Shown: positions 20,674 through 30,035 of the stretch, one piece after another | Numbering within the stretch: position 1 is the first letter of the stretch | How the letters are laid out: every line of letters starts with the position of its first letter | From: Sphingobium terrigena | GTDB taxonomy: Bacteria; Pseudomonadota; Alphaproteobacteria; Sphingomonadales; Sphingomonadaceae | Assembly: GCF_003591655.1 (NCBI RefSeq) | Contig: NZ_QVRA01000025.1 | Coordinates: 1,547 to 57,634, forward strand | Direction of reading: 5' to 3' | Length of the DNA: 56,088 bases | The notes under the pieces: model-generated | Told to the model about the DNA's origin: nothing | What the model saw: only the letters and a program-made list of their open reading frames with translations | Database searches by the model: none | Position numbers and translations under genes: made by a program

Positions 20674-23226
20674 TCAAACTATGGTTCGGGGCTCTGCCCA
20701 ACCACCAGGCGCGTCCGAAAATCTGATTAGTTCATCGCCTGCAGTCCAGCGCGACACGCGGCCATTAGTAGGGTCGATCACGACCAGCTTGACCCAACCA
20801 TTCCCGAACAGACGACCGAGCAATGCATCCTCCAATATTATGGCATCCACCCGGTCAAGTGGGGCCTGTACAATGGTGAGGAGGCGCTGAGGGACATGGT
20901 GAGGCGTACCATCGTCACAAAATAATGACTGACGGGGCAGGCCGACGCACAGGTCGCCGCCATTGCCTCGCACGACTCCAAAGCCGCCGAGCACATTATG
21001 CACTGTTTTATCCCCCGCGCCGTAGACATTGTTGTCGATCGTCGAGAATAGATATTGGCAGTTAATCCATTGCGCGACAACCATCGGAGCGGTCAATATT
21101 GTCTTCAAAGCACCGCCATCGCTGTCGGTGCGCCAGTCATAGCTATGAAGAAAAACTCGGCCATCGAGGTCGATCTCCTGTGTCAGGCTGCGCGGCCCCG
21201 CTATAAAGGCTGCATTGCCAGAAAGCCCCCATTCGGGCCTAACTTCGCCCCAATGCAATGCGCCAACCATCAGGTCAGCCGCTGACCTGTTGAGCTTCCG
21301 GCCACGTTCTTCACGGCTTCGCGTGCTAGCATAAGCCATATCCCAGGCAATTTTCCCCAGAGCGTCGCAATGGCTTTGGGGCACCTGCTCGCAATCGAAC
21401 AACATGACATTATCAGTGGTAGTGTCGTGCTGGCCCGCTACGAACCGCGTGTCACAAGGAATGGTCATATTCTGCTCTGCCAGACGCGCACGCACATTCG
21501 GATCATTCAGGATTGCAGCCATGACACGTGCGTTAGGACCACCGGCCCTACCGCCACATGCCCCACATTCGAGCGCACCGCCGAAGGGATTATTGGTTGA
21601 GGTCGCACCATGGCCGACCAGCAGGACAAGCGGGGCCAGGGTTTCCGGCACAAGGCCCGTCAACTTGAAGAGGCCTGTGGCATAACTCGCCTTTTCCTCC
21701 AGACCTAAGCCGTGACTATGAACATCTGACAGGCATGGGCTAAGCTGCGCTGACAGGCCGGCATCATCCGGGCCGGTCAGTTGTCGGGCGATCCTAGGGG
21801 CAAGGTTGCGCAACAGCATCATCGCTCCAGCAATTGGGCCGGTGCCTTCCGCCGCAGCAAAGCTGGTTGCCATGGTCCGCTTGGCACCATTCAATAGCCT
21901 CGATGCAGAGGATTGCCGGGCATGGCTGGCCAATAGAGAACTGTCGCTGCCAAGGCGGCTGGAAGCAACAGCCTGGGCAACTTCGTGTTGCGGCTCCAGC
22001 AGCACAGGCAGTTGCCTGCGCGCTATACGGTCGGTTGGCGCGCGCATCGCGATCGGCAAGCCGAAAAAACCGGCATAGCCATAGGTGTCGTAACTGCCTT
22101 GCTGCTCAATCGCGCGGCGCAGTGGTTCGGAACGCACGTCAATACAGAAGATGAGCTGCGCATCATACCTCTTAGGCGTGACCTTTGGTGCACGCTCTGC
22201 GTTCCGCAAACCTTGCACGATTTTGGCCTGAAATCCACGCTCGGCAGCTTCCATGAACATCATCGACAGCTGGTGACCGTTGATGCCGAGGATATAATTC
22301 AACCGTGTTTTCGCAGCACCGTTTAAGGAGACGAACGCCTTAACTGGTATGCCGAAATGGGATGCGAGCCCTTCATACTCTTGTATGGGCAGACTATCGG
22401 CGACGGGCATAGCGGTGTCGAAATCGAGCACCAACATCCACAAGGCGAGATAGTCTGTGATGGTCGCCGGTGCTCCAACACTATAGGCCTGATCTGCATA
22501 CTCGCTGCGCCAGCGAATATGACCCGCCCATCCGGGCAGTCTGCCCAACAACTCTCGTAAAAGGGCCAATTTGCCCAGTTGGTTGTCGCCAAAGGAATCG
22601 AGCCGTTGGGCAATGGCTGTGACAGGGTCCATGGGTGCCTTGTGATAGACTGCCTTTGCCCGTTTCCCGGTCAGCGCGATGAATTCCGGATCATGGACAA
22701 TCAGGTCGAGAGTGGCCCTGTACAGGCCTTTTTCTCTGCCCGGCATCTCCACGGCGGATAGCCCCTGATCCAGAAAGGCCGCGCACCATTTCGCAACGAA
22801 CAATTCAGCCCGGCTCGGGGAAGCCAGTGGCTTGGGTTCCGTGTCGTCCGAAGGTAGGTGCAACAGACGGGCCATGAGGATATCATGCGCGTTGATGTTT
22901 GGGAGCACCGCTTCGAAGGCCAGATTTAGACCCCCGAGGCGTTCGACTGCGACCTCAGCCAATATTGCGCGATCGACTTTGCTATTATCGGTGAGCCGGC
23001 GCCACAGCGAAACGGGCAAACAACTGCGCGCCTTGAAAATGTCGGAGGCCGCTTCAGCCGCGTCGAAGAAGGGCAAGTCCTCAAAGCCGGACAACGGGTT
23101 GACCGCAATCGGGCTTTCCAGCGGCCAGAGGGGAGCGACGGCCTTGGACGCCAGACCGACCAGCTTTGCAGTTTCCGCATAACCTGGAGCCAGAGCACAT
23201 GATGGATGGGCAAATTCGAGCGTCAT
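20674..23226 (-). CDS. dabA: Inorganic carbon transporter subunit DabA
   Basis: An 850-residue DUF2309/UPF0753 protein. The beta-carbonic-anhydrase-like active site is visible: Cys361 and Asp363 (FCIDVRSEPLRR), His539 and Cys554 (LVGHGATSTNNPFGGALECG), the same spacing as in characterised DabA. DabA with DabB is thought to couple cation flow to vectorial hydration of CO2, loading the cytoplasm with bicarbonate. The ATG is preceded by AGAAGGAATAGAACC. It follows dabB by 44 nt and precedes the pseudo-ABC gene by 43 nt. The length is within the family range. Confidence 0.93.
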   Translation of the reverse strand: MTLEFAHPSCALAPGYAETAKLVGLASKAVAPLWPLESPIAVNPLSGFEDLPFFDAAEAASDIFKARSCLPVSLWRRLTDNSKVDRAILAEVAVERLGGLNLAFEAVLPNINAHDILMARLLHLPSDDTEPKPLASPSRAELFVAKWCAAFLDQGLSAVEMPGREKGLYRATLDLIVHDPEFIALTGKRAKAVYHKAPMDPVTAIAQRLDSFGDNQLGKLALLRELLGRLPGWAGHIRWRSEYADQAYSVGAPATITDYLALWMLVLDFDTAMPVADSLPIQEYEGLASHFGIPVKAFVSLNGAAKTRLNYILGINGHQLSMMFMEAAERGFQAKIVQGLRNAERAPKVTPKRYDAQLIFCIDVRSEPLRRAIEQQGSYDTYGYAGFFGLPIAMRAPTDRIARRQLPVLLEPQHEVAQAVASSRLGSDSSLLASHARQSSASRLLNGAKRTMATSFAAAEGTGPIAGAMMLLRNLAPRIARQLTGPDDAGLSAQLSPCLSDVHSHGLGLEEKASYATGLFKLTGLVPETLAPLVLLVGHGATSTNNPFGGALECGACGGRAGGPNARVMAAILNDPNVRARLAEQNMTIPCDTRFVAGQHDTTTDNVMLFDCEQVPQSHCDALGKIAWDMAYASTRSREERGRKLNRSAADLMVGALHWGEVRPEWGLSGNAAFIAGPRSLTQEIDLDGRVFLHSYDWRTDSDGGALKTILTAPMVVAQWINCQYLFSTIDNNVYGAGDKTVHNVLGGFGVVRGNGGDLCVGLPRQSLFCDDGTPHHVPQRLLTIVQAPLDRVDAIILEDALLGRLFGNGWVKLVVIDPTNGRVSRWTAGDELIRFSDAPGGWAEPRTIV

Positions 23227-23270
23227 GGTTCTATTCCTTCTGGTAGAGGGAAGTCAGCGGTTTTCAGATG

Positions 23271-24626
23271 TCAGCGGGTCATGGCTCCGGCACTCAGCAG
23301 CCGGACATAGATCCAGCGAGGCATTTGCCACCGGCGGGCGAACAGTCGGTTCTGGACGACCAGACTACCTAGGAAAATAGCCGCAACAAACATTTGCAGG
23401 GTCATCGGTAGTGGCGATTGGGCTGACGGGAGCAGGCGGCTCACAAAACCAAGGCCGGTAGAATGAATGACCACAAGACCCGATATCAAGGCCGCCATGA
23501 CCCAGCGCTGACGGCCAGAGTTGTCGCCGATGGCGGACAACATCGCGATTATTGCGGCAACCAGCGTAAGAGCAGTTGGGATAAGGCTCGTCCTATCCAG
23601 CGGCGATACGATATCGACCAAGGTCAGGCCGATGCCGGTAGCGCCGATTGCAAATCCTGCCTTGAAGCCAAATCCTTCAGCAGCCTTCAGGGGCTGGCGA
23701 CGAACAACCTGCCCTGCGCCCAGAAACAGCCATGCCTTGAACAGACCATGGGCAAGAATATGCCATAGCGCTGCAGCATATGCGCCCAATCCGCATGTCA
23801 TCACCATAAAGCCCATTTGCGAAACAGTGGAGGCGGCCAGCGCCCGCTTCACGTCGGGACGAACAATCATGATCGCTGCGCCTACGATTGCGCCGAAAAG
23901 GCCCAGCAGAACTATCGCAAGTCGAGCTGCCGGTAGCAGTTCGATAACCGGAGACATGCGGATAAGCAGGAAACCGCCAGCGTTGACCAGGCCCGCGTGC
24001 ATCATGGCCGAGACGGGCGTGGGGGCGGTAACAGACGCGAGCAACCATCCCGAAAAGGGGGGCACCGCGCATCGTGCGAGCGCTGCAACTATCACCGTAG
24101 CCACTAGGCCTGCGAGCATCGGCGTGGGGAGTTCACCGGCCCGTGTGACAATGTCGGAAATGGCCAATGTTTTCAGGCGCAGGGCGGCCATCGTCAGGCC
24201 GCATATAAAAATCCAGTCCGTCGCGAGGAAGGTCTTGCGAGCCTTGCGAGCCACTTGCTGCGCTTCGGGCCAAGTATCGACATGGCCGATCATGCCTGCG
24301 AGCATCAAGCCGCTGGCTACCCAAGTGGACGCCAGGACAAGGATATTATCTGTAAGCAGAAAGATGATCGCCGCAGTGAACGTCGTTACCATGCTCACAA
24401 AAAAACGTGTTCGACGTTTGTGGAGGCGCATGTGCCGCCGCGCAAACCCGAACACGCAAGCTGCCACGAAGACGGTCAGGCCTGACATGGCGACTGACAA
24501 TATGTCCCAATGCAAAGCCATCGGTTCGAACCTCAGCTCAATGGCCAGCACCAAAAGGCAGATAAATGCCCACACCATCAGGGGCACGGCAAATTCCTCA
24601 CGCGGTTTTGATGGCATAGTTCCCAT
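23271..24626 (-). CDS. dabB: Proton-conducting subunit DabB (NuoL/ND5-like)
   Basis: A 451-residue membrane protein with about 12-13 helices and the proton-conducting antiporter-type core (VTAPTPVSAMMHAGLVNAGG, RALAASTVSQMGFMVMTCGL, ALWHILAHGLFKAWLFLGAG). These are the conserved blocks of NuoL/MrpA-like subunits. The Lys and His residues that relay protons in the middle helices are present (HAGLVNAGG, HALF-like HILAHGLFKAWLF). First gene of the operon; AAGGAGATCGCC precedes the ATG. It is divergent from a LysR gene. Confidence 0.92.
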   Translation of the reverse strand: MGTMPSKPREEFAVPLMVWAFICLLVLAIELRFEPMALHWDILSVAMSGLTVFVAACVFGFARRHMRLHKRRTRFFVSMVTTFTAAIIFLLTDNILVLASTWVASGLMLAGMIGHVDTWPEAQQVARKARKTFLATDWIFICGLTMAALRLKTLAISDIVTRAGELPTPMLAGLVATVIVAALARCAVPPFSGWLLASVTAPTPVSAMMHAGLVNAGGFLLIRMSPVIELLPAARLAIVLLGLFGAIVGAAIMIVRPDVKRALAASTVSQMGFMVMTCGLGAYAAALWHILAHGLFKAWLFLGAGQVVRRQPLKAAEGFGFKAGFAIGATGIGLTLVDIVSPLDRTSLIPTALTLVAAIIAMLSAIGDNSGRQRWVMAALISGLVVIHSTGLGFVSRLLPSAQSPLPMTLQMFVAAIFLGSLVVQNRLFARRWQMPRWIYVRLLSAGAMTR

Positions 24627-24732
24627 GGCGATCTCCTTCGGAACCGCATTGACAAACCAGCCTTTATTTATGAAATGATTTTATGCAATCTCATGAATTG
24701 ATAAATCGAATGCTTACGGGGTGTATTGGGCT
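24627..24732. promoter_or_regulatory. Divergent dab / lysR control region
   Basis: An AT-rich 106-bp intergenic region with TTATGAAATGATTTTATGCA and ATCTCATGAATTGATAAAT. Several T-x11-A type sites expected for LysR regulators can be drawn, but I cannot choose one. It must hold promoters for both directions. Confidence 0.5.
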
Positions 24733-25596
24733 ATGACGTTGCGAAATCTCGATATTGATCAGCTCCGCGCATTTCTAACGATCGCAGAAACGGGCAGCTT
24801 CACGCGTGCAGGTGAAAGGCTTGGGCGCACCCAATCGACAATCAGTCTTCAATTGAAGCGACTCGAAAACCACCTGAATCGTGTACTTTTGGACCGAAAT
24901 GCGCGCGGCGTCCGCCTCACCCTTGACGGACACAAGCTAATGGGGACTGCGCGCAAACTCGTCCACCTCAATGACAAGGCCGTTGCTGAGTTGCTGGAGC
25001 CGGACATTCGGGGCGTGGTTCGCCTTGGTGTGCCAGAGGATTTTGCTACGGTGCATCTACCCGAAATACTCGCTCTTTTTAACGAGGCCCATCCTCTCGT
25101 GGAATTGGAGGTGACGTGCGATTTGACGCTTAATCTCCTTGAGCGATTCCATGCGGGGGCCTTTGACCTAGTTTTGGTGAAGCGGGAACCGGCAGCCGCG
25201 CTGGAGGGGATGCGCGTGTGGCGTGAGCCTTTGGTTTGGGTAGCCAGAGATCAAAGCGCAGCCGACAGTGTCGATACTGTACCACTCGTAATGTCGCCGG
25301 CACCTTGTGTTTACCGTAAGCGCGCGACCGATGCCCTTGACGCCATCGGACGCCCCTGGCGCATAGCCTACACGTCAACCAGCCTGGCGGGGAGCCAGGC
25401 AGCGGTTCGCGCAGGGCTTGGGATTACAGTGCTGCCGCGCGAAATGGTTCCGGAGCCTCTCGCAACTGTGACGGGTGAAGCAGGGTTGCCGGTCTTACCT
25501 GACACGGAAATAGCGTTGATCGAAGGTTCAGCGATTTCTGAGACGGGACATATGCTGGCGCAACACATTGTTGAAACGCTTGAACGGACAAACTGA
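24733..25596 (+). CDS. LysR-family regulator of the dab operon
   Basis: A 287-residue regulator: winged helix (LDIDQLRAFLTIAETGSFTR, RTQSTISLQLKRLENHLNRV) and an effector domain (LLEPDIRGVVRLGVPEDFAT, LVWVARDQSAADSVDTVPLV). By position it should control dabB-dabA and the exporter genes; LysR genes are commonly next to dab genes. The ATG at 24733 fits the family start; a GTG at 24721 would add four residues. It differs clearly from the OxyR-like regulator at 15519. Confidence 0.85.
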   Translation: MTLRNLDIDQLRAFLTIAETGSFTRAGERLGRTQSTISLQLKRLENHLNRVLLDRNARGVRLTLDGHKLMGTARKLVHLNDKAVAELLEPDIRGVVRLGVPEDFATVHLPEILALFNEAHPLVELEVTCDLTLNLLERFHAGAFDLVLVKREPAAALEGMRVWREPLVWVARDQSAADSVDTVPLVMSPAPCVYRKRATDALDAIGRPWRIAYTSTSLAGSQAAVRAGLGITVLPREMVPEPLATVTGEAGLPVLPDTEIALIEGSAISETGHMLAQHIVETLERTN

Positions 25597-25935
25597 CGGA
25601 TAGGGAGTGATTCTACATCTTCCGCTCTGAACTGTCGGAAAACCCAGTCGGCAATCGCCGTGTGCTGCCACCATGTGTTATCTGGCGGGAAGTAGGCGCT
25701 CTAGGCGGCAGGGCCGGTATCGCGCGATGTCGGTCGGAACCGAGCTGGATCGCCGACCTCATAGCCGACATTGTGAAGCGGGTTTCTGATCTTTGCAAAG
25801 CCGCGCACGCAGGTGGCGCGGCGCATGTGTCAAAACCTACCGATTGTGACAACCGCCTGTCGTATCCTGCCGAACATTGGGATTTTGTATAATCGCCCCA
25901 AGCTGCCGCCAACATGAGGCTGCTATCGTCGTGGC
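25597..25935. other. Intergenic stretch between dab and metal-efflux regions
   Basis: No gene recognised. CTGTCGGAAAACCC at 25632-25645 is the recurrent motif, here inverted relative to the copy at 12426, so the two bracket the bioD-dab block. The promoter of the RND operon is probably near 25840-25920 (AT-richer, TTGGGATTTTGTATAAT at about 25876-25892 resembles a -10 TATAAT). Confidence 0.4.
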
Positions 25936-26934
25936 ATGACGCATATCCGATGCCTTCCGATCGCCACGTTGCCTCTGCTGGCGGTCCTGACCGGCTGCGG
26001 CAGTGATCCGGCTACGCCCCCGGTTCCCCCCGCCAAAGCGGAGGCGGTCGCTCACGAAAGCGATCTGCTGAAGCTCACCCTCACGACAAAAGCGCAACAG
26101 CGTCTCGGCATCCGAACGGTAAGAATTGGCGATGGTTCGGCGGCGCAAGTCCGGGAAACCAGCGGTGAGGTCGTCGTGCCGGCAACCGGCGGGGCGGGTG
26201 TGCCAACGGGATCGACGAGCAACCTCGCCCAGATCGGGGTCAGTCAGGTTGCGGCCGAAGGCGAGATCGCGCGAGCGCAAGCGCAAGTGCGGCTCGCAGT
26301 CGTCGCCTATAACCGCGCCGACGCCTTGGTGCGCGAGGAAGCGGGTAGCGTGCGCGGTCGCGACGAAGCCGCGGCGTCGCTCGCTACCGCCCGGGCTGCA
26401 CTGGAGGCGGCGCGCGCGCAACGCGGGCTGCTCGGTCCCTCAATCGCGTCGATGGGCAATCTTTCGACACTGTGGGTGCGGGTGCCGGTGTTCGGGACCG
26501 ACGTGAGCGCCATTGAACGCGGTCGCACCGCAACCGTGCGTCCGCTCGGTGACGATCGCGCCGCCCCGCGCGCTGCGCGCCCGGTCCAGGCCCCGCCCTC
26601 TGCCAATGCGATCGCGGGCACCGTCGATCTGTTCTTCGCGCTTCATAATCGTGACCGTGCCTACCGCGTCGGTCAGCGCGTCTCGGTGGCGTTGCCGCTT
26701 GGCGGGAGGGTGGATGGACTGTCGGTCCCGAGCGCGGCAATCGTCCGCGACATCTATGGCGGCGAATGGGTGTACCGAAAGACTGCACCCGACACATACG
26801 TTCGCCAGCGGATTGAGGTCGCGAGCGTCGCGGACGGCCGTGCGCTGTTGTCGCGCGGCCTGGAGCGCGGTGCCGAAGTCGTGACGGACGGGGCGGTCGA
26901 GCTGTTCGGGACCGAGTTCGGGACGCCGCATTGA
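25936..26934 (+). CDS. Heavy-metal RND membrane fusion lipoprotein
   Basis: A 332-residue adaptor with a lipoprotein signal (LLAVLTGCGSD, lipobox Cys at about residue 20). It has TTKAQQRLGIRTVRIGDGSA, a helical hairpin of Ala/Arg-rich repeats (ALVREEAGSVRGRDEAAASL) and a beta-barrel/proximal domain (LWVRVPVFGTDVSAIERGRT, SAAIVRDIYGGEWVYRKTAP). This matches the periplasmic adaptor of CzcB-like systems. The stop codon overlaps the pump's ATG by one base (TGATG). No metal-binding His cluster is visible, so the substrate is not defined. Confidence 0.85.
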   Translation: MTHIRCLPIATLPLLAVLTGCGSDPATPPVPPAKAEAVAHESDLLKLTLTTKAQQRLGIRTVRIGDGSAAQVRETSGEVVVPATGGAGVPTGSTSNLAQIGVSQVAAEGEIARAQAQVRLAVVAYNRADALVREEAGSVRGRDEAAASLATARAALEAARAQRGLLGPSIASMGNLSTLWVRVPVFGTDVSAIERGRTATVRPLGDDRAAPRAARPVQAPPSANAIAGTVDLFFALHNRDRAYRVGQRVSVALPLGGRVDGLSVPSAAIVRDIYGGEWVYRKTAPDTYVRQRIEVASVADGRALLSRGLERGAEVVTDGAVELFGTEFGTPH

Positions 26935-29900
26935 TGCTTGCCTGGTTGGTCCGTGCCGCGCTGACCCAGCGCGTCCTCGTGCTCGCGCTCGCCGCGCTGC
27001 TGGTCGTTCTGGGTCTGCGCGCGACCGGCGACGTGCCGCTCGACGTGTTTCCCGAGTTCGCGCCACCAATGGTGGAGATTCAAACCGAAGCGCCGGGCCT
27101 CTCCACCGAGGAGGTGGAAAGCCTGATTACCGTACCGATCGAAACGGCGGTCAACGGCGTCCCCGATCTGATGACGCAGCGCTCCAAGTCGGTGCTCGGC
27201 CTGTCGTCGGTGTCGATCCTGTTCGCGTCCGGCACCGACGTGATCCGCGCCCGCCAGCTCGTGCAGGAACGGGTAACGCAGGTGCAGGCACGGTTGCCCG
27301 CCGCCGCGCGTCCCCCGGTGATGCTCCCGCCGCTGTCGTCGACCAGTCGGGCGATGAAGATCGGCATATCGTCGGCAAAGCTCGATCAGATGCAGCTTTC
27401 CGAACTGGCGCGATGGACGATCCGGCCGCGCCTGATGGCGGTGCCGGGCGTCGCCAATGTCGCGATCTGGGGTCTGCGCGATCGCCAATTGCAGGTTCTG
27501 GTCGATCCCGACCGACTGCGCGCTGCCGGCGTGACGCTCGCCGAACTGCGCGCCGCGGCCGGCGACGCGGTGCTGGTCGGCGGGGGCGGCTTCGTCGATA
27601 CGGCAACCCAGCGGCTCGCCGTGCAACAAACGAGCGCGATCCAGTCCTCGGCCGATCTCTCGCAAGCGGTCATCAAGCAGAGCGGGGAAACGGCGGTCCG
27701 CATCGGCGACGTCGCCCGCGTGGTCGACGGCTTCGCCGCGCCGATCGGCAATGCGATCATCGACGATGGCCCCGGCCTGATGTTGATCGTGGAGAAGCAG
27801 CCGACCGGCAACACGCTCCAGCTTACCCGTGACGTGGAGGCCGCGATCGGGGAATTGAAACCGGGCCTGCGCGACGTGAAGGTCGATACGACGATCTTCC
27901 GCCCCGCGACCTTCATCGAACGCTCGATCGACAATCTGACGCGCGCGCTTGCGATCGGCTGCCTGCTCGTGGCCGTGGTGCTGTTCGTTTTCACCCGCGA
28001 TTGGCGGCAGGCGACGATCAGCCTCGTCGCCATACCGCTGTCGCTGCTCGGCGCGGGCCTGGTGCTGTTATGGAGCGGCGCGTCGATCAACACGATGGTG
28101 ATCGCCGGGCTGGTGATCGCGCTCGGCGAAGTCGTCGACGATGCTATCATCGACGTGGAGAACATTGCGCGCCGGCTGCGGCTCAACCGCGAGGCCGGCA
28201 ATCCGCGCTCCAACTTCGATGTGGTGTTGTCGGCCTCGCTGGAAGTGCGATCGGCGGTGGTGTTCGCGTCGCTGATCGTGATGCTGGTGTTCCTGCCGAT
28301 CTTCTTCCTGGGCGGGGTGGCGGGCACGTTCTTCCAACCGCTCGCCATCGCCTATGTGCTGGCGATCGCCGCGTCGTTGCTGGTCGCGCTGGTGGTGACG
28401 CCGACGATGTGCCTGTTCCTGCTGCCGAACGCGCCCCTAAAGGCAGAACGTGACACGCGGCTCGTCGGGGAGCTCAAGCGCCGCTACGCTGGGGTGCTGC
28501 CGCGCATGGTGGCGCGACCGGCGCTGGCGATGGGGATCGTCGCGGGCGGCCTCCTGCTGGCGGGCGTCGGCTATGCTGGATTCAAAGACCAGTTCCTGCC
28601 CGACTTTCGCGAAACCGACTTCCTGATGCACTTCGTCGAGAAGCCCGGCACGTCGATCGAGGCGATGGACCGCATCACGACCCGTGCCTCCAAGGAGCTC
28701 CGCAGCATTCCCGGTGTCCGCAATTTCGGCGCGCATATCGGCCGTGCCGAAGCCGCCGACGAAGTGGTCGGTCCGAACTTCACCGAGCTGTGGATCAGCC
28801 TGGACGAGAACGTCGATTATGACGCCAGCGTCGCGCGTATCAAGGAAGTGATCGACGGCTATCCCGGCCTCTACCGCGACGTGCTCACCTATTTGCGCGA
28901 GCGCATCAAGGAAGTGCTGAGCGGCGCAGGCGCGACCGTCGTCGTCCGCATCTTCGGTCCCGATCAGGTCGAGCTTCGCGCTGCAGCCGAACGTGTCCGC
29001 GCCAAGGTGGCGGCGATCGACGGGGTTGCCGATCTCAAGGTCGAGCAACAGGTTCTGGTGCCGCAAATTCAGGTCCGTCCCCGGCCCGGCGATCTCGCCA
29101 CGCTGGGTCTCACCGCGGGCGAAGTACGGCGACAGGCGCAAACGCTGGTCGCGGGGCAAAAAGTCGGTGAAATCTACCGCAACCAGAAAGCGTTCGACGT
29201 GGCGCTGTGGGGCGAACCCAAGGTGCGCGGCGATGTCCATGCGCTTGCCGACATGTTGATCCAGACGCCTGCCGGTGCGCCGGTGCGGCTGCGCGATGTA
29301 GCCGATATCCGCATCATGCCCGCGCCCAATGAAATCAAGCGCGAGAACGGTCAGCGTCGGATCGACGTGACGCTCAATGTCGCCGGTGCGGACCTCGGAA
29401 CGGTCGCGCGCGCCGTCGAAACCGCGGTCGGACAGGTGCCGTTCGCGACCGGATACCATCCCCAGGTGCTGGGCGAATACGCGGCGCTGCGCGATTCACG
29501 TCAGCGGCTCTGGACGACCGGGCTGCTCTGCCTGCTCGGCGTCCTGCTGCTGGTGTGGCTGGAGTTCCGCTCGGCGCGGATCACCGCGTTGGTCGCGACC
29601 AGCCTGCCGTTCGCACTGGTCGGCGGGGTAGTCGGCGTGGCGCTGACAGGCGGCGTGTTGTCGCTCGGTTCGCTGGTCGGGTTTGTCACCGTGATCGGCA
29701 TCTCGGCGCGCAACGGCATCATGCTGTTGTCGCACTACGATCATCTGCGGCGTTTCGAGGGCGAAGTATTCGGGCCGCACCTGATCCTGCGCGGCGCGGA
29801 GGAACGGTTGGTGCCGATCCTGATGACCGCGGCGTGCGCCAGCCTTGCACTGCTGCCGCTGATCGTCGCTGGCAACGCGCCAGGCCATGAAATCGAGCAT

Positions 29901-30035
29901 CCGATGGCCATCGTCATCCTGGGCGGACTTGTTTCCTCGACTGTGCTCAACCTGTTCCTGATGCCCGCGCTCTACTCGCGCTTCGGCCGGGAGAAGCCCG
30001 CGCCCGATGCCCCGCTTGCTGGAGTTCCCGCATGA
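26934..30035 (+). CDS. Heavy-metal efflux RND pump (CzcA/CusA-like)
   Basis: A 1033-residue inner-membrane pump: first helix, then DVPLDVFPEFAPPMVEIQTE, APGLSTEEVESLITVPIETA, a proton-relay helix GEVVDDAIIDVENIARRLRL, and a second half with FVTVIGISARNGIMLLSHYD. Twelve membrane helices in two halves around large periplasmic loops. In classical CzcA the relay helix reads D-x-x-VDGAVV-x-VEN; here it is E-VVDDAIIDVEN, a variant subclass, so substrate assignment (Co/Zn/Cd versus Cu/Ag) is open. It uses the proton gradient to export cations. It overlaps its neighbours on both sides. Confidence 0.92.
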   Translation: MLAWLVRAALTQRVLVLALAALLVVLGLRATGDVPLDVFPEFAPPMVEIQTEAPGLSTEEVESLITVPIETAVNGVPDLMTQRSKSVLGLSSVSILFASGTDVIRARQLVQERVTQVQARLPAAARPPVMLPPLSSTSRAMKIGISSAKLDQMQLSELARWTIRPRLMAVPGVANVAIWGLRDRQLQVLVDPDRLRAAGVTLAELRAAAGDAVLVGGGGFVDTATQRLAVQQTSAIQSSADLSQAVIKQSGETAVRIGDVARVVDGFAAPIGNAIIDDGPGLMLIVEKQPTGNTLQLTRDVEAAIGELKPGLRDVKVDTTIFRPATFIERSIDNLTRALAIGCLLVAVVLFVFTRDWRQATISLVAIPLSLLGAGLVLLWSGASINTMVIAGLVIALGEVVDDAIIDVENIARRLRLNREAGNPRSNFDVVLSASLEVRSAVVFASLIVMLVFLPIFFLGGVAGTFFQPLAIAYVLAIAASLLVALVVTPTMCLFLLPNAPLKAERDTRLVGELKRRYAGVLPRMVARPALAMGIVAGGLLLAGVGYAGFKDQFLPDFRETDFLMHFVEKPGTSIEAMDRITTRASKELRSIPGVRNFGAHIGRAEAADEVVGPNFTELWISLDENVDYDASVARIKEVIDGYPGLYRDVLTYLRERIKEVLSGAGATVVVRIFGPDQVELRAAAERVRAKVAAIDGVADLKVEQQVLVPQIQVRPRPGDLATLGLTAGEVRRQAQTLVAGQKVGEIYRNQKAFDVALWGEPKVRGDVHALADMLIQTPAGAPVRLRDVADIRIMPAPNEIKRENGQRRIDVTLNVAGADLGTVARAVETAVGQVPFATGYHPQVLGEYAALRDSRQRLWTTGLLCLLGVLLLVWLEFRSARITALVATSLPFALVGGVVGVALTGGVLSLGSLVGFVTVIGISARNGIMLLSHYDHLRRFEGEVFGPHLILRGAEERLVPILMTAACASLALLPLIVAGNAPGHEIEHPMAIVILGGLVSSTVLNLFLMPALYSRFGREKPAPDAPLAGVPA

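Noticed and set aside
23521..24678. 385-codon plus-strand frame opposite dabB
   Set aside because: Antisense to a clear DabB membrane protein; Arg/Ser/Thr-rich with no domain.
28437..29459. 340-codon minus-strand frame inside the RND pump gene
   Set aside because: Antisense to a clear CzcA-like pump; composition (Asp/His/Arg-rich) is typical of shadow frames in high-GC DNA.
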